The position numbers and the translations under genes were made by a program. Source: Entrophospora sp. SA101 (taxonomy: Eukaryota > Glomeromycota > Glomeromycetes > Entrophosporales > Entrophosporaceae). From it: a DNA stretch of 20,029 bases. The number at the start of each line of letters is the position of its first letter. The stretch's first letter is position 1. The notes under the pieces are model-generated. The model made no database searches. It was not told where the DNA came from and was given only the letters and a program-made list of their open reading frames with translations. The DNA lies in NCBI GenBank assembly GCA_958430865.1, contig CAUDNR010004001.1, positions 43,917-63,945 of the forward strand, in the 5' to 3' direction. Positions 19,772-20,029 of the stretch are shown piece by piece.

Positions 19772-20029
19772 ATAAATTTAAAAAAAAAATTTTTGGATTA
19801 TATTAACTTAGAATTTATTAATTATTTGTAAAAAAAAAAAAACAATGGTGTAAAGTTAAAAGAAATAGAATAATATATATGTATGTAAAGACTCAAATTT
19901 ATTTTTTTAATATGGTGCAAGTCACCTAGTCCCGCAACTTGCTGCGCCTCGCGGCCAATTTTGGGAAAAATCATCAAAACTCAGAAATTGTAAGTTATGC
20001 TCAAAAATGCAATAAAATTTTATATCATG
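19772..20029. other. 3' flank with a GC-rich repeat-like patch
   Basis: After the zinc-knuckle stop there are poly-A runs and an AT-rich 3' UTR. At about 19912-19966 composition changes abruptly (GTCACCTAGTCCCGCAACTT, then GCTGCGCCTCGCGGCC), unlike anything else in the window. It is probably the edge of a dispersed repeat that continues beyond 20029. It is not a recognisable tRNA or protein segment. Confidence 0.45.

Overview
Eukaryotic, very AT-rich nuclear DNA, almost certainly from an early-diverging fungus. The basis is short AT-rich spliceosomal introns (about 80-155 nt), long homopolymer and AT microsatellites, poly-N and poly-Q coding tracts, decayed Tc1/mariner, hAT and Fanzor (TnpB-like) transposons, and fungal-type proteins (a Meu6-like PH protein and a CnjB-like zinc-knuckle protein). 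A Glomeromycotina genome (Rhizophagus or a relative) fits best; this is inference from composition and gene content. All splice models below come from reading frames across GT..AG boundaries and were not checked against RNA.

Positions 1-3740 are a transposon graveyard. A large imperfect palindrome (1-1089), built from arrays of a 19-bp unit in opposite orientations, abuts the broken end of a frameshifted Tc1/mariner transposase (1090-1623, minus strand). After about 1.5 kb without a recognisable gene comes the C-terminal tail of a decayed Fanzor nuclease (about 3200-3350, plus strand).

Positions 3739-8404 hold two minus-strand genes. One is an intronless mitochondrial carrier resembling SLC25A44. 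The other is a long acidic, Thr/Lys-rich PH protein of the Meu6 type. The second gene appears as two separate open frames, but a frame-preserving intron at 7203/7215-7311 joins them into one protein of about 972-976 residues with two PH-like domains, each split by low-complexity sequence.

Positions 8405-11483 have no intact gene. They contain the C-terminal dimerisation end of a hAT transposase (minus strand).

Positions 11484-19771 are gene-dense: mitochondrial ribosomal protein bL27m (4 exons, plus); an uncharacterised coiled-coil protein with a Q/N-rich repeat tail (4 exons, plus, about 1112 aa); EMC6 of the ER membrane protein complex (minus, convergent with the coiled-coil gene); and, divergent from EMC6, a CnjB-like CCHC zinc-knuckle protein (5 exons, plus, about 706 aa) whose first knuckle exists only after splicing. 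The window ends in a small GC-rich patch that looks like part of a dispersed repeat.

The genes are unrelated housekeeping or regulatory functions (mitochondrial transport and translation, ER membrane insertion, nucleic-acid binding, membrane-associated scaffold) with no sign of a shared pathway or cluster.
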